Origin: an uncultured Dokdonia sp.
Lineage (GTDB): Bacteria; Bacteroidota; Bacteroidia; Flavobacteriales; Flavobacteriaceae
Direction: 5' to 3'
Assembly: GCA_913060645.1 (NCBI GenBank)
Contig: CAJXSW010000011.1
Location: forward strand, 1 to 43,999
Length of the DNA stretch: 43,999 nucleotides
The translations under genes were made by a program, and so were the position numbers. The notes under the pieces are model-generated. The model worked only from the letters and a program-made list of their open reading frames with translations. It searched no databases and was not told where the DNA came from. Below are positions 18,601-26,425 of the stretch, one piece after another; within the stretch, counting starts at the first letter, position 1, and every line of letters begins with the position of its first letter.

Positions 18601-19302
18601 GTACAAAGGGTGGTGCATAGCAATAAGCACTGTTTTGTGACGAGCTTTACGCATCTCACTAGCGAGAAGGGTATTAAACTGTACTCTTGTCTTCAACTCG
18701 CATTTATCATTAATACCGTCCGTTTTACTCCAGTCTTCTATATACCATTGTGAGTTTATGAGTATAAGCTCTATTTCATCATTCACGCTTATCACCTCTA
18801 GCGGACAACCATTTTTAGGTAAAAAGTGATCTTCTTCCTTATAAAAGTCTTCAATGTAAGTTTCAATATCTTCAAGACCTTTTACACCTCTCTCGTTCCA
18901 TTCTTGCTCTCCAGTAAGAAATAATGAAGTTCCTTTGAATGATGTAGATAACGATAATTGTGCATCTAGTTGAGATGAAACCTGGCTATCCTCTAGATTG
19001 CTATTATGTAGATTATCTCCTAGAAATAGGAGGTAGTCATCTTCTTTTGATAACGATGCAAATTCTTTTTCTAATGAGACGATTAGTTGGCTATTTGGAC
19101 CTTTCGAGGCTGCACCAGCATTGGCTATAGAAAATATGCTCGTGTATTCTCTAGAATTGGAGTCAAAAAAAGTACTATTATCTTTATCTCTATAATTATC
19201 GCGATGTACAGCACACGCTATAAATAGCAGAGATACAATAGATAAGCCAAACATTTTATTAAAGAAGAGTAGTCTTTTATTCACAAGAAATATTTTTTTC
19301 AA
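15616..19302 (-). CDS. Metallophosphoesterase-like (degenerate) - kinase-like - Omp85 barrel fusion
   Basis: Paralogue of the gene at 11703-15425 with the same order of parts, 1228 residues from a TTG start. TTG is preferred because it gives a basic n-region (MKKIFLVNKRLLFFNK) before the hydrophobic LLFIAC lipobox; the next in-frame Met is residue 16. The phosphoesterase site is broken. GDAG has become ANAG (Asn61), GNHDW has become GEQEW (131-135) and GHEH has become GHER (Arg309), while GDN (95-97) and MHHP (229-232) remain. By contrast the middle region keeps AGGGNQTNGLRL, IGDWDRHEDQW and PRDRDQVFAKFDG, and the C-terminal barrel is retained (LRSYR instead of LRGYR). It is likely a non-catalytic partner or a binding variant at the outer membrane. 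Confidence 0.83.
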   Translation of the reverse strand: MKKIFLVNKRLLFFNKMFGLSIVSLLFIACAVHRDNYRDKDNSTFFDSNSREYTSIFSIANAGAASKGPNSQLIVSLEKEFASLSKEDDYLLFLGDNLHNSNLEDSQVSSQLDAQLSLSTSFKGTSLFLTGEQEWNERGVKGLEDIETYIEDFYKEEDHFLPKNGCPLEVISVNDEIELILINSQWYIEDWSKTDGINDKCELKTRVQFNTLLASEMRKARHKTVLIAMHHPLYSNGIYGGEIPSTVVYKPTSENAFIPLAGASLSFLRSQGGLSKQDRYNPLMNELMSTIELAAFDVPKVIIVSGHERSLQYIDHGAIKQVISGTASSIKPARLSKRGLFTSTKPGYTEVRIYEDNSSSVHFFTLQNGAFKEAFSQRAFKQPEPFNLDSLPTVFPKTVKASVYPAEAVKKSEKYEKFWGKHYRYVYGVDVEAPVVLLDTLYGGLTVERAGGGNQTNGLRLVTKDDKEYNMRAIAKDPIAFLKSAGYNDLDGDNYFKGTVPASIIKDFYTAAHPYGAFAIPRLAGAIKLPHTHPKLFYVPKQKLLGDFNKTHGDQLYMIVEKPDGDFDDSHMFKFSKEVESTQDLFKELREDDQNQLDERTYIRARIFDMLIGDWDRHEDQWRWAQSQVDEKEGTTIYTAVPRDRDQVFAKFDGSFLTSMQKVMSGLRQFGNYGPDIPYIEQFSQSAINLDRALVMHSDKSVWIEEMKYIQQNITPEVVKKAFSEAPIEIQDEIWKGIQTDLLSRKDNLEDIVQKYYKHFLEFQVLKGTDKDDHFDIQNLANGEVRVTGYRIKDGEKGNVLFHRTFNPVDTKDIWIYGLDDKDVFDVQGEHKSAINIVLSGGLDNDTYDINGGNNVTIYDQKSTKNKIVDKGNATRHIDDIYENRIYDAERTPKKGGSFGLEAVYNPDEGFSPRIQFGKSTLGFERNPFTTKFELDARYISLNQAGDVKLSWHKAHLFHDWNFKVFGRATTANFTENFFGEGNSSLFNTTNSFDVNRINMQYLTGGIGMYYNGEYGTTSEIDISYEDINVGPQNNTSIVDARYFVVTGLYNYHSIDDERFPTRGMDVAIRGSFLDEVTSTNTVGVLDPRLTLWNAIDRSRYLVLKTSIAGQLRFGNDIPFYKAASLGANTGLRSYRQDRFIGKQALAASADLAFQLKPIKTAFFPLRIDMYAGYDTGRVWSELKESSTLHYSYGGGVNLSTANALKGNISYFEGPEGGRLGLGISLGL

Positions 19303-19360
19303 TGTACATTTCTTTTCTCCTAAATAGTTGCCATAGTACTATTAAAATATGTTAATAAAA

Positions 19361-19390
19361 AAGGGTCCTGCTTATATAAGCAAGACCCTT
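19361..19390 (-). terminator. Terminator after the 19415-19792 gene
   Basis: Hairpin AAGGGTC..GCTTATATAAGC..GACCCTT with a small internal loop. On the minus strand it is followed by a T run. Confidence 0.78.
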
Positions 19391-19414
19391 TAGGTGATTG
19401 TACTGTATTGAAAT

Positions 19415-19792
19415 TTATATGCGAATGAAATCTTTATTGAGATTAGTATCTGCAATCATATCTCTTGTAAAGCTGAGATGTCCTTTGGTCGTTATGATTC
19501 TAAAGCGATAATCTTTCATTCTAGTTAAGGTGTCTAGAAGTAACCACTTAGATTTTAATAATTTTGGTTTCGAACTTTTTAAACTCACTTCAAAAAAGTA
19601 TTTGATACCGCGTTTTTCGGCTACGATATCTGGAGTGAGAGAATTTCCTGTTTCCTGTCTTTTAAAGGAAATAGGGGACTCATAACCTTCGGCATCTGCC
19701 TTAATATTTTCGAATCCCTTGTTTTCTAGATATTCGATAGTTTCTGTTAAAAAAGCGTTGTTCTTGTTTTCTGTTTTATCTGAGTATATCAT
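19415..19792 (-). CDS. Small conserved-looking protein, possible PD-(D/E)xK-like fold
   Basis: 125 residues, no signal peptide, no membrane segment, charged. I do not recognise the family. The run TPDIVAEKRGIKYFFEVSLKS near residue 70 has the spacing of a PD-(D/E)xK nuclease core (Pro-Asp, then a beta-strand, then Glu and Lys), but the second motif is EVSLK, not the canonical ExK, so activity is doubtful. It has its own terminator and a 147-nt upstream gap with palindrome copy 5. Ordinary coding composition supports a real gene. Confidence 0.6.
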   Translation of the reverse strand: MIYSDKTENKNNAFLTETIEYLENKGFENIKADAEGYESPISFKRQETGNSLTPDIVAEKRGIKYFFEVSLKSSKPKLLKSKWLLLDTLTRMKDYRFRIITTKGHLSFTRDMIADTNLNKDFIRI

Positions 19793-19883
19793 AATCAGTA
19801 AGATACAAGATAGACGAGCCTTTAAGTATTAAGCTCGGGTTAAAATAGTTACAATTAATGTTAAAGCCAGTATTGAGGATAGG

Positions 19884-19903
19884 TACGCTTTCGCGAAAGC
19901 GTA
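19884..19903. repeat. Iterated palindrome copy 5 (intergenic)
   Basis: Perfect 20-bp palindrome TACGCTTTCGCGAAAGCGTA between two minus-strand genes. Confidence 0.9.
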
Positions 19904-19939
19904 ACAAAAAGCAATTAACATCTTTAAAACATTAAAACG

Positions 19940-21037
19940 TTATTGATAAGACATTCCTACATAAGCTACCCAGTGCGTGCTATCTGCCTGTGCGGTATGC
20001 CCCATGCGTAAATCGTCAACCTTAATATGAGTATTGTGTATGCTAGATCGCCAGTCTATAAACGTACCAGTGAGGTGCGGAAGTTTTCCATCTTTATTAG
20101 ACGCTCCCGTAAGTTGCTCTATGCGATTTGCAAGCAGTAAGCCGAAAGGAGTGGAGTATCTACCACACCAAGTCCATTTATAAGACTTATAATCGTCAGC
20201 CATAATAGTTATATCGTTGAACTTTTGAACCCTCTTTGTGGTGAGTTCTCCCTGCAGCGTCTCCTTTACAATATCAAGATCCTTCTGCCTAGCCTGAGCT
20301 GTCCCTATACTGTCTGTGCCAAAGGGAGCGAGATTACCGCTTCCCCAGCCCTCAGAACCGTAATGTATAGCATCATTAGAAATTACGACAGCAATATCTT
20401 TACCATATATAAGCTTCTCTTCCTTCATAAGTGCAGCAATACCACTTCCTATATCATCAGAAAATAACTGCATGTTTTGGAATGTGTTGTAAGGAACGAG
20501 CATGGGTATGATTTCTAGAGCAGGGTTTTTACGTTTCAAAAAAGGGGTTATAGCTTCTAGAGAATGTTCTAACTGCATCATAGAATCATGCACGACGTAT
20601 GTTTTTTTATTGAGTTTAGTGAGGAGTTTATCTCTAAGGCTGCTTACGGGAATAATGCCATCGGGAGATTGCCAACTATCATAACTCCCAAAAATGATAC
20701 AATCTTGTAAATCAAAATTTCTTGCTCTGTGAGCTACGCCCACAAGGATAATTGTTTTGGCTTTTATTCCAGAGAGGGTTTTGTAATACAATCCTCCGGC
20801 ATATCCATAATCATCATGTGGGCATATTACAGCTTTGTAGGTTTCAGAATTTGGCAGTTTATCCGCGTCATCCATTCTACTGATTATACTATCCATTTGC
20901 CATGAATATTGAGCAAAACCGATAGTATCCTCTTGATGCCTAATATGATTTTGAAGTAGTGCAGCCTTTGCTTGAGGATTTTTATCGCAAGCAACGACAC
21001 AAATACAGCATACAAATAGTAATAGAATAAAACGCAT
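19940..21037 (-). CDS. MEMO / AmmeMemoRadiSam protein B-like lipoprotein
   Basis: 365 residues with an N-terminal lipoprotein signal (hydrophobic stretch ending VVAC, Cys17). The body matches the MEMO family: AVICPHDDYGYAGGLYYKTL and ILVGVAHRAR correspond to the conserved HAGY..YSG and GPxH-type blocks, and the late ISNDAIHYG corresponds to the SSDLSHY-type motif. MEMO proteins resemble non-haem-iron dioxygenases, and their bacterial role is unsettled. The lipid-anchored, exported form is unusual, since most members are cytosolic. It lies 34 nt downstream of the EEP gene on the same strand, so the two are probably cotranscribed. Confidence 0.8.
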   Translation of the reverse strand: MRFILLLFVCCICVVACDKNPQAKAALLQNHIRHQEDTIGFAQYSWQMDSIISRMDDADKLPNSETYKAVICPHDDYGYAGGLYYKTLSGIKAKTIILVGVAHRARNFDLQDCIIFGSYDSWQSPDGIIPVSSLRDKLLTKLNKKTYVVHDSMMQLEHSLEAITPFLKRKNPALEIIPMLVPYNTFQNMQLFSDDIGSGIAALMKEEKLIYGKDIAVVISNDAIHYGSEGWGSGNLAPFGTDSIGTAQARQKDLDIVKETLQGELTTKRVQKFNDITIMADDYKSYKWTWCGRYSTPFGLLLANRIEQLTGASNKDGKLPHLTGTFIDWRSSIHNTHIKVDDLRMGHTAQADSTHWVAYVGMSYQ

Positions 21038-21071
21038 GAACAGTGAGTTAGACTATAAATATAGATAAACT

Positions 21072-22172
21072 TTAATCACTAGAAATTGTAGGCATTTCCA
21101 TATTAAGAAGATGCTGTTCTTTTAATTGGGATTGTGCTCTCTCTAGGATTTCCTTGGATGGTTTTTTAGCTTTTTGTTCTTTTGCTTTCTCTGGTTCAAA
21201 AGTAAGTTCTGTATACATCGGGAAATGATCAGATTTGATATCCTTTGTGCGGTTTAAAGTCTTTACACGAAACTCCTCAGAAATAAATAAATGATCCAAT
21301 GGCCAGCGCATGAGCACATTTTTTGCATTAAATGTGTTGTAAAAACCACGACCTATTCGAGGATCAAGTAATGTACTTGTCTTTCTGAACAATGAGGTAG
21401 TCTCAGACCAGGCAACATCATTAAAATCGCCCATTACAATCACGGGCATTTCTCTTTTGTAAACACGAAGTGCCGTAGTCATCATCTCTGTATCTCTGTC
21501 TGAGCTCATAGGATTATGCTGTGGCATAGGTGGAGTAGGGTGGATGGCAAATAATTGAAATTGATTACCGCTCTCCAAGGTAACAATCGCCTCCATAGAT
21601 GGAATCTCTTTATCTACAAGGTGATTAATTTTGTTTTGAGACATAGGTAAGCGAGAGTATAGCAACATTCCATAAGTATTGTCTAGCGGCTCCAGCATAC
21701 TAAAAGGATATGATGCAGATAATGTTTTGTGTACGGCATCTTGCCACAGTTGGTCTGTTTCCATCAGTAATACAATGTCAGGATTTTTTTCTACTACTTG
21801 GTCGAGTAGAAGTTGGTACTCTTCGTTCTTCTGTAATACATTGGCTGTATAAATTTTTAATGTATTTGATGAGTCAGTAATTGTGCTTTCTTGAGCTTCA
21901 AAATCTGCAAATGGCGTGTAAGCATAAATTTTACTTAACTGAAATAAGAAACAACCTATAAGAATGATTACAAAAAGGTAATCTTTATAATACTTTATGT
22001 CAAACCGTATGAAGTAGGTAAGGATAGCAATGAACGTAAGCCCCGTAAGCTGAGCGTGCGGAAAATCAAAAATGCGTATCCACCAGTAATCTACGGCAAT
22101 AAGAGGTAACAATGTTAAAATGACAGCAATGATGCCAAAACCTTGCAAGAAGTTTTTGAGAGTGAAATTCAT
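21072..22172 (-). CDS. Membrane-anchored endonuclease/exonuclease/phosphatase protein (second copy)
   Basis: 366 residues with the same build as the gene at 5640-6695: about three N-terminal membrane helices (9-90) and an EEP domain. Motifs are YTANVLQK, METDQLW (metal Glu), AIHPTPPMP, MGDFNDVAW (GDxN), the DPRIGRGFYNTF block, WPLDHLF and KSDHFPMYTE. The C-terminal 50 residues are Lys/Glu-rich and polar. Predicted inner membrane with the catalytic domain on one face; the side cannot be fixed from sequence. It probably forms an operon with the MEMO-like gene 34 nt downstream. Confidence 0.85.
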   Translation of the reverse strand: MNFTLKNFLQGFGIIAVILTLLPLIAVDYWWIRIFDFPHAQLTGLTFIAILTYFIRFDIKYYKDYLFVIILIGCFLFQLSKIYAYTPFADFEAQESTITDSSNTLKIYTANVLQKNEEYQLLLDQVVEKNPDIVLLMETDQLWQDAVHKTLSASYPFSMLEPLDNTYGMLLYSRLPMSQNKINHLVDKEIPSMEAIVTLESGNQFQLFAIHPTPPMPQHNPMSSDRDTEMMTTALRVYKREMPVIVMGDFNDVAWSETTSLFRKTSTLLDPRIGRGFYNTFNAKNVLMRWPLDHLFISEEFRVKTLNRTKDIKSDHFPMYTELTFEPEKAKEQKAKKPSKEILERAQSQLKEQHLLNMEMPTISSD

Positions 22173-22328
22173 TTTATTGGATTGGTTGGTTACGTAAAAC
22201 TATCCTTAAAAATGCTGAACTCTCTTAAAGCCATATTAAATGGGAAAGATTTAAGATTTTAGAACGTCAGATACCGCTAAGCTGTCGATTAATAAAATCG
22301 CCAATCTTACAGTGTTCTATATGTATGA

Positions 22329-22646
22329 TTATCTCAATACTACAGCAGTGCCCATTGAAGAGATTCCTAATTTAAAACCTTCATTTATTACCTCTACATC
22401 CATTGTAACTCCTACAATCGCGTGAGCTCCCAATTCTTTAGCTTTGGCTTCCAGTTTCTTGAGTACTTCTTGTTTTGCAGCATCTATTCCTTCCTCACTT
22501 CGCTCATAAATCTTATCTCTATTGAGTGAATCTCGAAAACTAAGCCCCTTAGTATCGTAAATCTTTGCATAGATGAAGTCTGTAATCACACCTAAGTACT
22601 GTGTGATCTCTCTGCCCTGTATACTATTTGTAGTTGTTATAATCAT
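22329..22646 (-). CDS. YbjQ/UPF0145 family protein
   Basis: 105 residues, the usual length for this family. Typical features are the start MIITTTNSIQGREITQYLGV, a central KLEAKAKELGAHAIVGV block and the C-terminal MGTAVVLR beta-strand. The fold forms a pentameric dodecin-like or heavy-metal-binding-like domain, and no enzyme activity is established. It is divergent from the membrane HTH gene, with palindrome copy 6 between them. Confidence 0.9.
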   Translation of the reverse strand: MIITTTNSIQGREITQYLGVITDFIYAKIYDTKGLSFRDSLNRDKIYERSEEGIDAAKQEVLKKLEAKAKELGAHAIVGVTMDVEVINEGFKLGISSMGTAVVLR

Positions 22647-22687
22647 TTATATAAGTTTGTATGTAAGTAGCTTTTAAAATGGTTTTG

Positions 22688-22709
22688 TTACGCTTTCGCG
22701 AAAGCGTAA
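22688..22709. repeat. Iterated palindrome copy 6 (intergenic)
   Basis: Perfect 22-bp palindrome (the 16-bp unit with TTA and TAA added at the ends) in the divergent gap between the ybjQ-like gene and the membrane HTH gene. Confidence 0.9.
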
Positions 22710-22772
22710 TGTAAAACAATCAAAATTATAGAGGTCTATTTAATAGCAAACAATCTCTTATATTAGTACTCT

Positions 22773-23891
22773 ATGCTCACGACCACTGTTTACACCGTTA
22801 CTGCCATTGTCTGTCTTATTACGGCTGTTGTCATACAACGTATTTACTTTAAAGAATTACAACGCGGAGCTTCTTTAAAGGCTGTAAACGGCATAAAATG
22901 GTTTGGCTGGGCAATTTTAATTTGGGGAGTGGGCGCATTAGCTAACCTTGTACTAGGAGGTATATTTGATAGTAATTATAACGGTAGGTCTATCATTTAT
23001 CTAGGTGTACTTTTTTCCTTAGTAAACTCGCTGTGTATTTTACTCTCATTACCATCTATAGAACATAACAAAGAGCGTAGCCTAGTTGTACGATTAGTAG
23101 AACGTTTTACAGAGCGTGAGTTTGTGCGTGTATTCTTAGGAATACTGTTGATGATTGCTTTTGTTTTTATAGTAACCTCGTATAATAATACAGCTATAAG
23201 CAATACACTTATCTGGCTTATAGATATCCCTATTTCTATTGTTGTGGCTGTGGCATTACTTATCGAGTTGCATAAAGCATTTAATAATAGAGATATGCGA
23301 TTTATGATAATCCCTGTAATAGCTCTTTTTATCCTAATTGTAATTGCAGTAACGCATCGCATTATACCTTATAGCTATATAGAGAATACCCCACTTACAG
23401 AAAGTTGGGCAGCTATAGGAGCGGTGACCTCAATATCATTTAAGTTTCTCTTTATTTTATTATTTTCCATCTTGTTATATAGTTGGAAATTCTTATCAGA
23501 AAAAGAACAAGAAGAAAGTAGAGCGGCATCACTCACCCTTGAAAATAGTAGACTACTTAAAAATCAAGAGCAACTTACACTGGCAAATGAGAGCCATCTG
23601 GATACTATAAAAAGCATGAAGTTTGAGCTTAAAACGCTCAAGGCAGCACATAAGATTGAACTCTCAGACAGGCAAAAAGAAGTTTTAGGCAACTTAGGGT
23701 TATATGGCGATACAATGTCTTATGGAGAGATGGCAGAGGCGATGCACATCTCGCTAGATGGTTTTCAAGCTCATATACACCAAATCAAAAAGATGCTAAG
23801 CATAAGCGGAACAGGAGGTAAGGAGCGACTTATTGCATTTGCAAAAGCAAATGATTTACTGCAACACGCTTCTATAAAACAAGAGGGTTAA
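22773..23891 (+). CDS. Membrane-bound helix-turn-helix (LuxR-type) regulator
   Basis: 372 residues. About seven hydrophobic helices fill residues 4-236. A charged coiled-coil linker (about 238-295) and a C-terminal DNA-binding domain follow. The last part (SDRQKEVLGNLG..MSYGEMAEAMHISLDGFQAHIHQIKKML) resembles a GerE/LuxR helix-turn-helix with the recognition helix around 335-350. The layout suggests a one-component sensor in the inner membrane that binds DNA directly. No ligand-binding domain other than the membrane part is visible. The target is unknown; neighbouring candidates are the ybjQ-like gene and the AGCS symporter that follows. Confidence 0.78.
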   Translation: MLTTTVYTVTAIVCLITAVVIQRIYFKELQRGASLKAVNGIKWFGWAILIWGVGALANLVLGGIFDSNYNGRSIIYLGVLFSLVNSLCILLSLPSIEHNKERSLVVRLVERFTEREFVRVFLGILLMIAFVFIVTSYNNTAISNTLIWLIDIPISIVVAVALLIELHKAFNNRDMRFMIIPVIALFILIVIAVTHRIIPYSYIENTPLTESWAAIGAVTSISFKFLFILLFSILLYSWKFLSEKEQEESRAASLTLENSRLLKNQEQLTLANESHLDTIKSMKFELKTLKAAHKIELSDRQKEVLGNLGLYGDTMSYGEMAEAMHISLDGFQAHIHQIKKMLSISGTGGKERLIAFAKANDLLQHASIKQEG

Positions 23892-23989
23892 GAAGTACTT
23901 AAGTACATAACTATGTCTTTTTGAACACTGCGTAACCTTTTATAGTGAGCATAAGTATATGACTTTTGAGAAGATCAAAAACATATACT

Positions 23990-25519
23990 ATGAATCTCTT
24001 TTTATGTATTCAAAACAGCTCTCTAGATGAGCGTATTAATGAACAATTTGATAAGGCAACTAGCTGGTTTGTAGATGCAGTAATGTGGCAAATTCCCATT
24101 ACTGAAAATGTGGGCTTGCCTTGGGTACTTATCGTTCTTATTGCTGGAGCTACATATTTCACCTTCTATTTTAAGGCTATTAATGTAAGAGGTTTCTGGA
24201 CTTCTATTCAGGTTGTGCGAGGTAAGTATGATGCAATAGAAAAGGGAGGAGAAATGCATACACCCACAGTAGATATACCTGACACTATAAGAGATGAAAG
24301 TGAGCAGGGAGAGGTAAGTCACTTTCAAGCCCTCACAGCAGCATTATCTGCAACAGTAGGACTTGGTAATATTGCAGGTGTTGCAATCGCACTTTCTATA
24401 GGTGGTCCAGGTGCAACTTTCTGGATGATTGTTGTCGGGTTGCTAGGTATGTCATCAAAGTTTGTTGAGTGTACGCTAGGTGTTTCTTATAGAGAAGTAG
24501 CAGCAAATGGAACTGTATATGGAGGGCCTATGTATTATTTGAGTAAAGGTCTCAGGAGTAAAGGATTCACAAAGCTGGGAAAGGTGCTAGCTGTTATTTT
24601 TGCTATAATGTGTATAGGTGGGTCTTTTGGTGGAGGTAATATGTTTCAGGTAAATCAAGCATTTAAGTTATTCGAACACGTCACGGGAGCAGAGCAAAGT
24701 TGGTTTTATGGTAAGGGATGGCTTTTTGGACTAATAATGTCCATACTTGTGGGTATCGTTATCATAGGAGGAATAAAGAAAATAGCCACGGTTACAGATA
24801 AAATTGTTCCAGCTATGGTGGTGATGTATGTACTTGCCGTGCTCACAGTAATAGGGCTAAATATAGACGCTTTGCCTGCAGCATTACTAAGTATATGGGA
24901 CGGAGCATTTAGCCCAGAAGGTGTTACTGGTGGTTTTGTAGGTGTGATGATACAAGGCTTTAGGCGTGGCGCTTTTTCTAATGAGGCTGGTATAGGAAGT
25001 GCCTCTATCGCACACAGTGCTGTAAAGACCAATTATCCAGCAAGTGAAGGATTAGTAGCTTTGCTAGAGCCTTTTATAGATACCGTTCTGGTTTGTACAA
25101 TGACTGCGTTAGCACTTATTATAACAGATACACTAGTGGTAGGGGCAATTTTGAATGATGAGCAAGGCGTCTTGCTCACGGCATCTGCGCTAGAGAGCGG
25201 GATTTCTTGGTTTCCTTATTTACTTTCTTTTGCAGTGATACTTTTTGCCTTTTCATCTATGATATCGTGGTCTTATTATGGGTATCAATCGTGGAGTTAT
25301 CTCTTTGGGAGAGGTAAAAAAGTGGAGTATGCCTATAAGACGCTCTTTTGCATATTTGTAGTAATTGGTGGTGCAGCTAGTCTAGGAGCGGTCATAGGCT
25401 TTTCTGATGCAATGGTATTTGCGATGATGGTACCTAATATGATAGGGCTTGTGATACTTGCTCCTAAGGTTGCAAATGAGTTAAAGAAATATATGTCTGT
25501 CATTAACAAGAAATCGTAA
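23990..25519 (+). CDS. Sodium:alanine symporter family (AGCS) amino-acid transporter
   Basis: 509 residues from ATG 23990; an in-frame TTG at 23966 would add eight polar residues and is not favoured. Multi-pass inner-membrane protein with the family signature region QALTAALSATVGLGNIAGVAIAL, then GGPMYYLSKGL and RRGAFSNEAGIGSASIAHSA. It is expected to import alanine or glycine with Na+. About 50 residues precede the first strong membrane helix, and an acidic insertion with DIPDTIRDESEQGE lies before the signature. It follows the HTH regulator by 98 nt on the same strand, so regulation by it is possible. Confidence 0.93.
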   Translation: MNLFLCIQNSSLDERINEQFDKATSWFVDAVMWQIPITENVGLPWVLIVLIAGATYFTFYFKAINVRGFWTSIQVVRGKYDAIEKGGEMHTPTVDIPDTIRDESEQGEVSHFQALTAALSATVGLGNIAGVAIALSIGGPGATFWMIVVGLLGMSSKFVECTLGVSYREVAANGTVYGGPMYYLSKGLRSKGFTKLGKVLAVIFAIMCIGGSFGGGNMFQVNQAFKLFEHVTGAEQSWFYGKGWLFGLIMSILVGIVIIGGIKKIATVTDKIVPAMVVMYVLAVLTVIGLNIDALPAALLSIWDGAFSPEGVTGGFVGVMIQGFRRGAFSNEAGIGSASIAHSAVKTNYPASEGLVALLEPFIDTVLVCTMTALALIITDTLVVGAILNDEQGVLLTASALESGISWFPYLLSFAVILFAFSSMISWSYYGYQSWSYLFGRGKKVEYAYKTLFCIFVVIGGAASLGAVIGFSDAMVFAMMVPNMIGLVILAPKVANELKKYMSVINKKS

Positions 25520-25601
25520 TGCGTTAGGGATAGAGGCAATTGTTGAAGCTCCTCGTAGAGAGCGACTGCCGAAAGCCCGACCGACAGGTAACGCCCAACT
25601 A

Positions 25602-26315
25602 TTAAAACTGCATAGGTACCTCGATAAGTAATATTTTAGAATCAGATTGTGCGGTGATTTCTAGCTCGGCAATGTCATAAACTCCTATGGCGTCACGTCT
25701 ATCTAATAGTTCGCCAGCGGCGTGGGCGCTACCTTCAAGTACAAAAACAAAAAGGCCGTTCCCTTTTTTATGTAATTTGTGTACAAGCGTTTGCTCTTGT
25801 GTAAACTCACCGATATGAAACCAAGCGTCTTGGTAAATCCATACGCCCTCATCATCTTGATTTGGTGAGAGTATTTGTACAAATTCATTTTTGAGATGAT
25901 GCTCATTTATTTTAATCTGATCATATCGAGGCGAGACTGGACGCTGGTTAGGCATAATCCAGATTTGTAAAAACTGTACCTCGCGATCACTATTTTTATT
26001 ATACTCACTGTGATCTATTCCAGTCCCAGCACTCATCACTTGGATGTCACCTTGCTGTATCACCGTCTGATTACCCATACTATCCTTATGCTCTAGATCA
26101 CCAGAAAGCGGGATGGATATAATCTCCATATTGAGATGCCTGTGCATATCAAAACCTCTACCAGCCGCTACGGTGTCATCATTGAGCACACGCATCGCCC
26201 CAAAGTTCATACGATTGGGGTTATGGTAACTCGCAAAGCTAAAGGTGTGAAAACTCTGTAACCAGCCGTGGTTTGCGTTTCCTCGAGTGTTTGATTTATA
26301 TAGAATCGTTTGCAT
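25602..26315 (-). CDS. Pirin family protein
   Basis: 237 residues, standard for bacterial pirins (bicupin). The N-terminal cupin has GFDMHRHLNMEIISIPLSGDLEHKDSMGN, which carries the metal-binding His residues and Glu, and TGIDHSEYN follows. Known roles of the family are quercetin 2,3-dioxygenase activity or binding of regulatory partners; which applies here is not evident. It is convergent with the AGCS gene, with no terminator hairpin in the 82-nt gap. Confidence 0.92.
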   Translation of the reverse strand: MQTILYKSNTRGNANHGWLQSFHTFSFASYHNPNRMNFGAMRVLNDDTVAAGRGFDMHRHLNMEIISIPLSGDLEHKDSMGNQTVIQQGDIQVMSAGTGIDHSEYNKNSDREVQFLQIWIMPNQRPVSPRYDQIKINEHHLKNEFVQILSPNQDDEGVWIYQDAWFHIGEFTQEQTLVHKLHKKGNGLFVFVLEGSAHAAGELLDRRDAIGVYDIAELEITAQSDSKILLIEVPMQF

Positions 26316-26394
26316 AGGTGATAAATTAGGGATTAAGTAGCTCTATTTTTTGCTATAAAGTTACGATATGTGAACTTGTTTTTGAACGTGTTTT

Positions 26395-26418
26395 TTTACG
26401 CTTTCGCGAAAGCGTAAA
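26395..26418. repeat. Iterated palindrome copy 7 (longest, intergenic)
   Basis: Perfect 24-bp palindrome, the longest copy, adding TTTA and TAAA to the 16-bp unit. It lies between the pirin start and the GreA/B-like stop, both on the minus strand. Confidence 0.92.
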
Positions 26419-26425
26419 CCTCATA

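Noticed and set aside
23966-23989. TTG start for the AGCS symporter
   Set aside because: Adds only polar residues; ATG 23990 is the normal-looking start.
25520-25601. GC-richer patch with several short inverted bits between AGCS and pirin genes
   Set aside because: No stable hairpin with a T run and no second copy in the window; nothing to support a feature.
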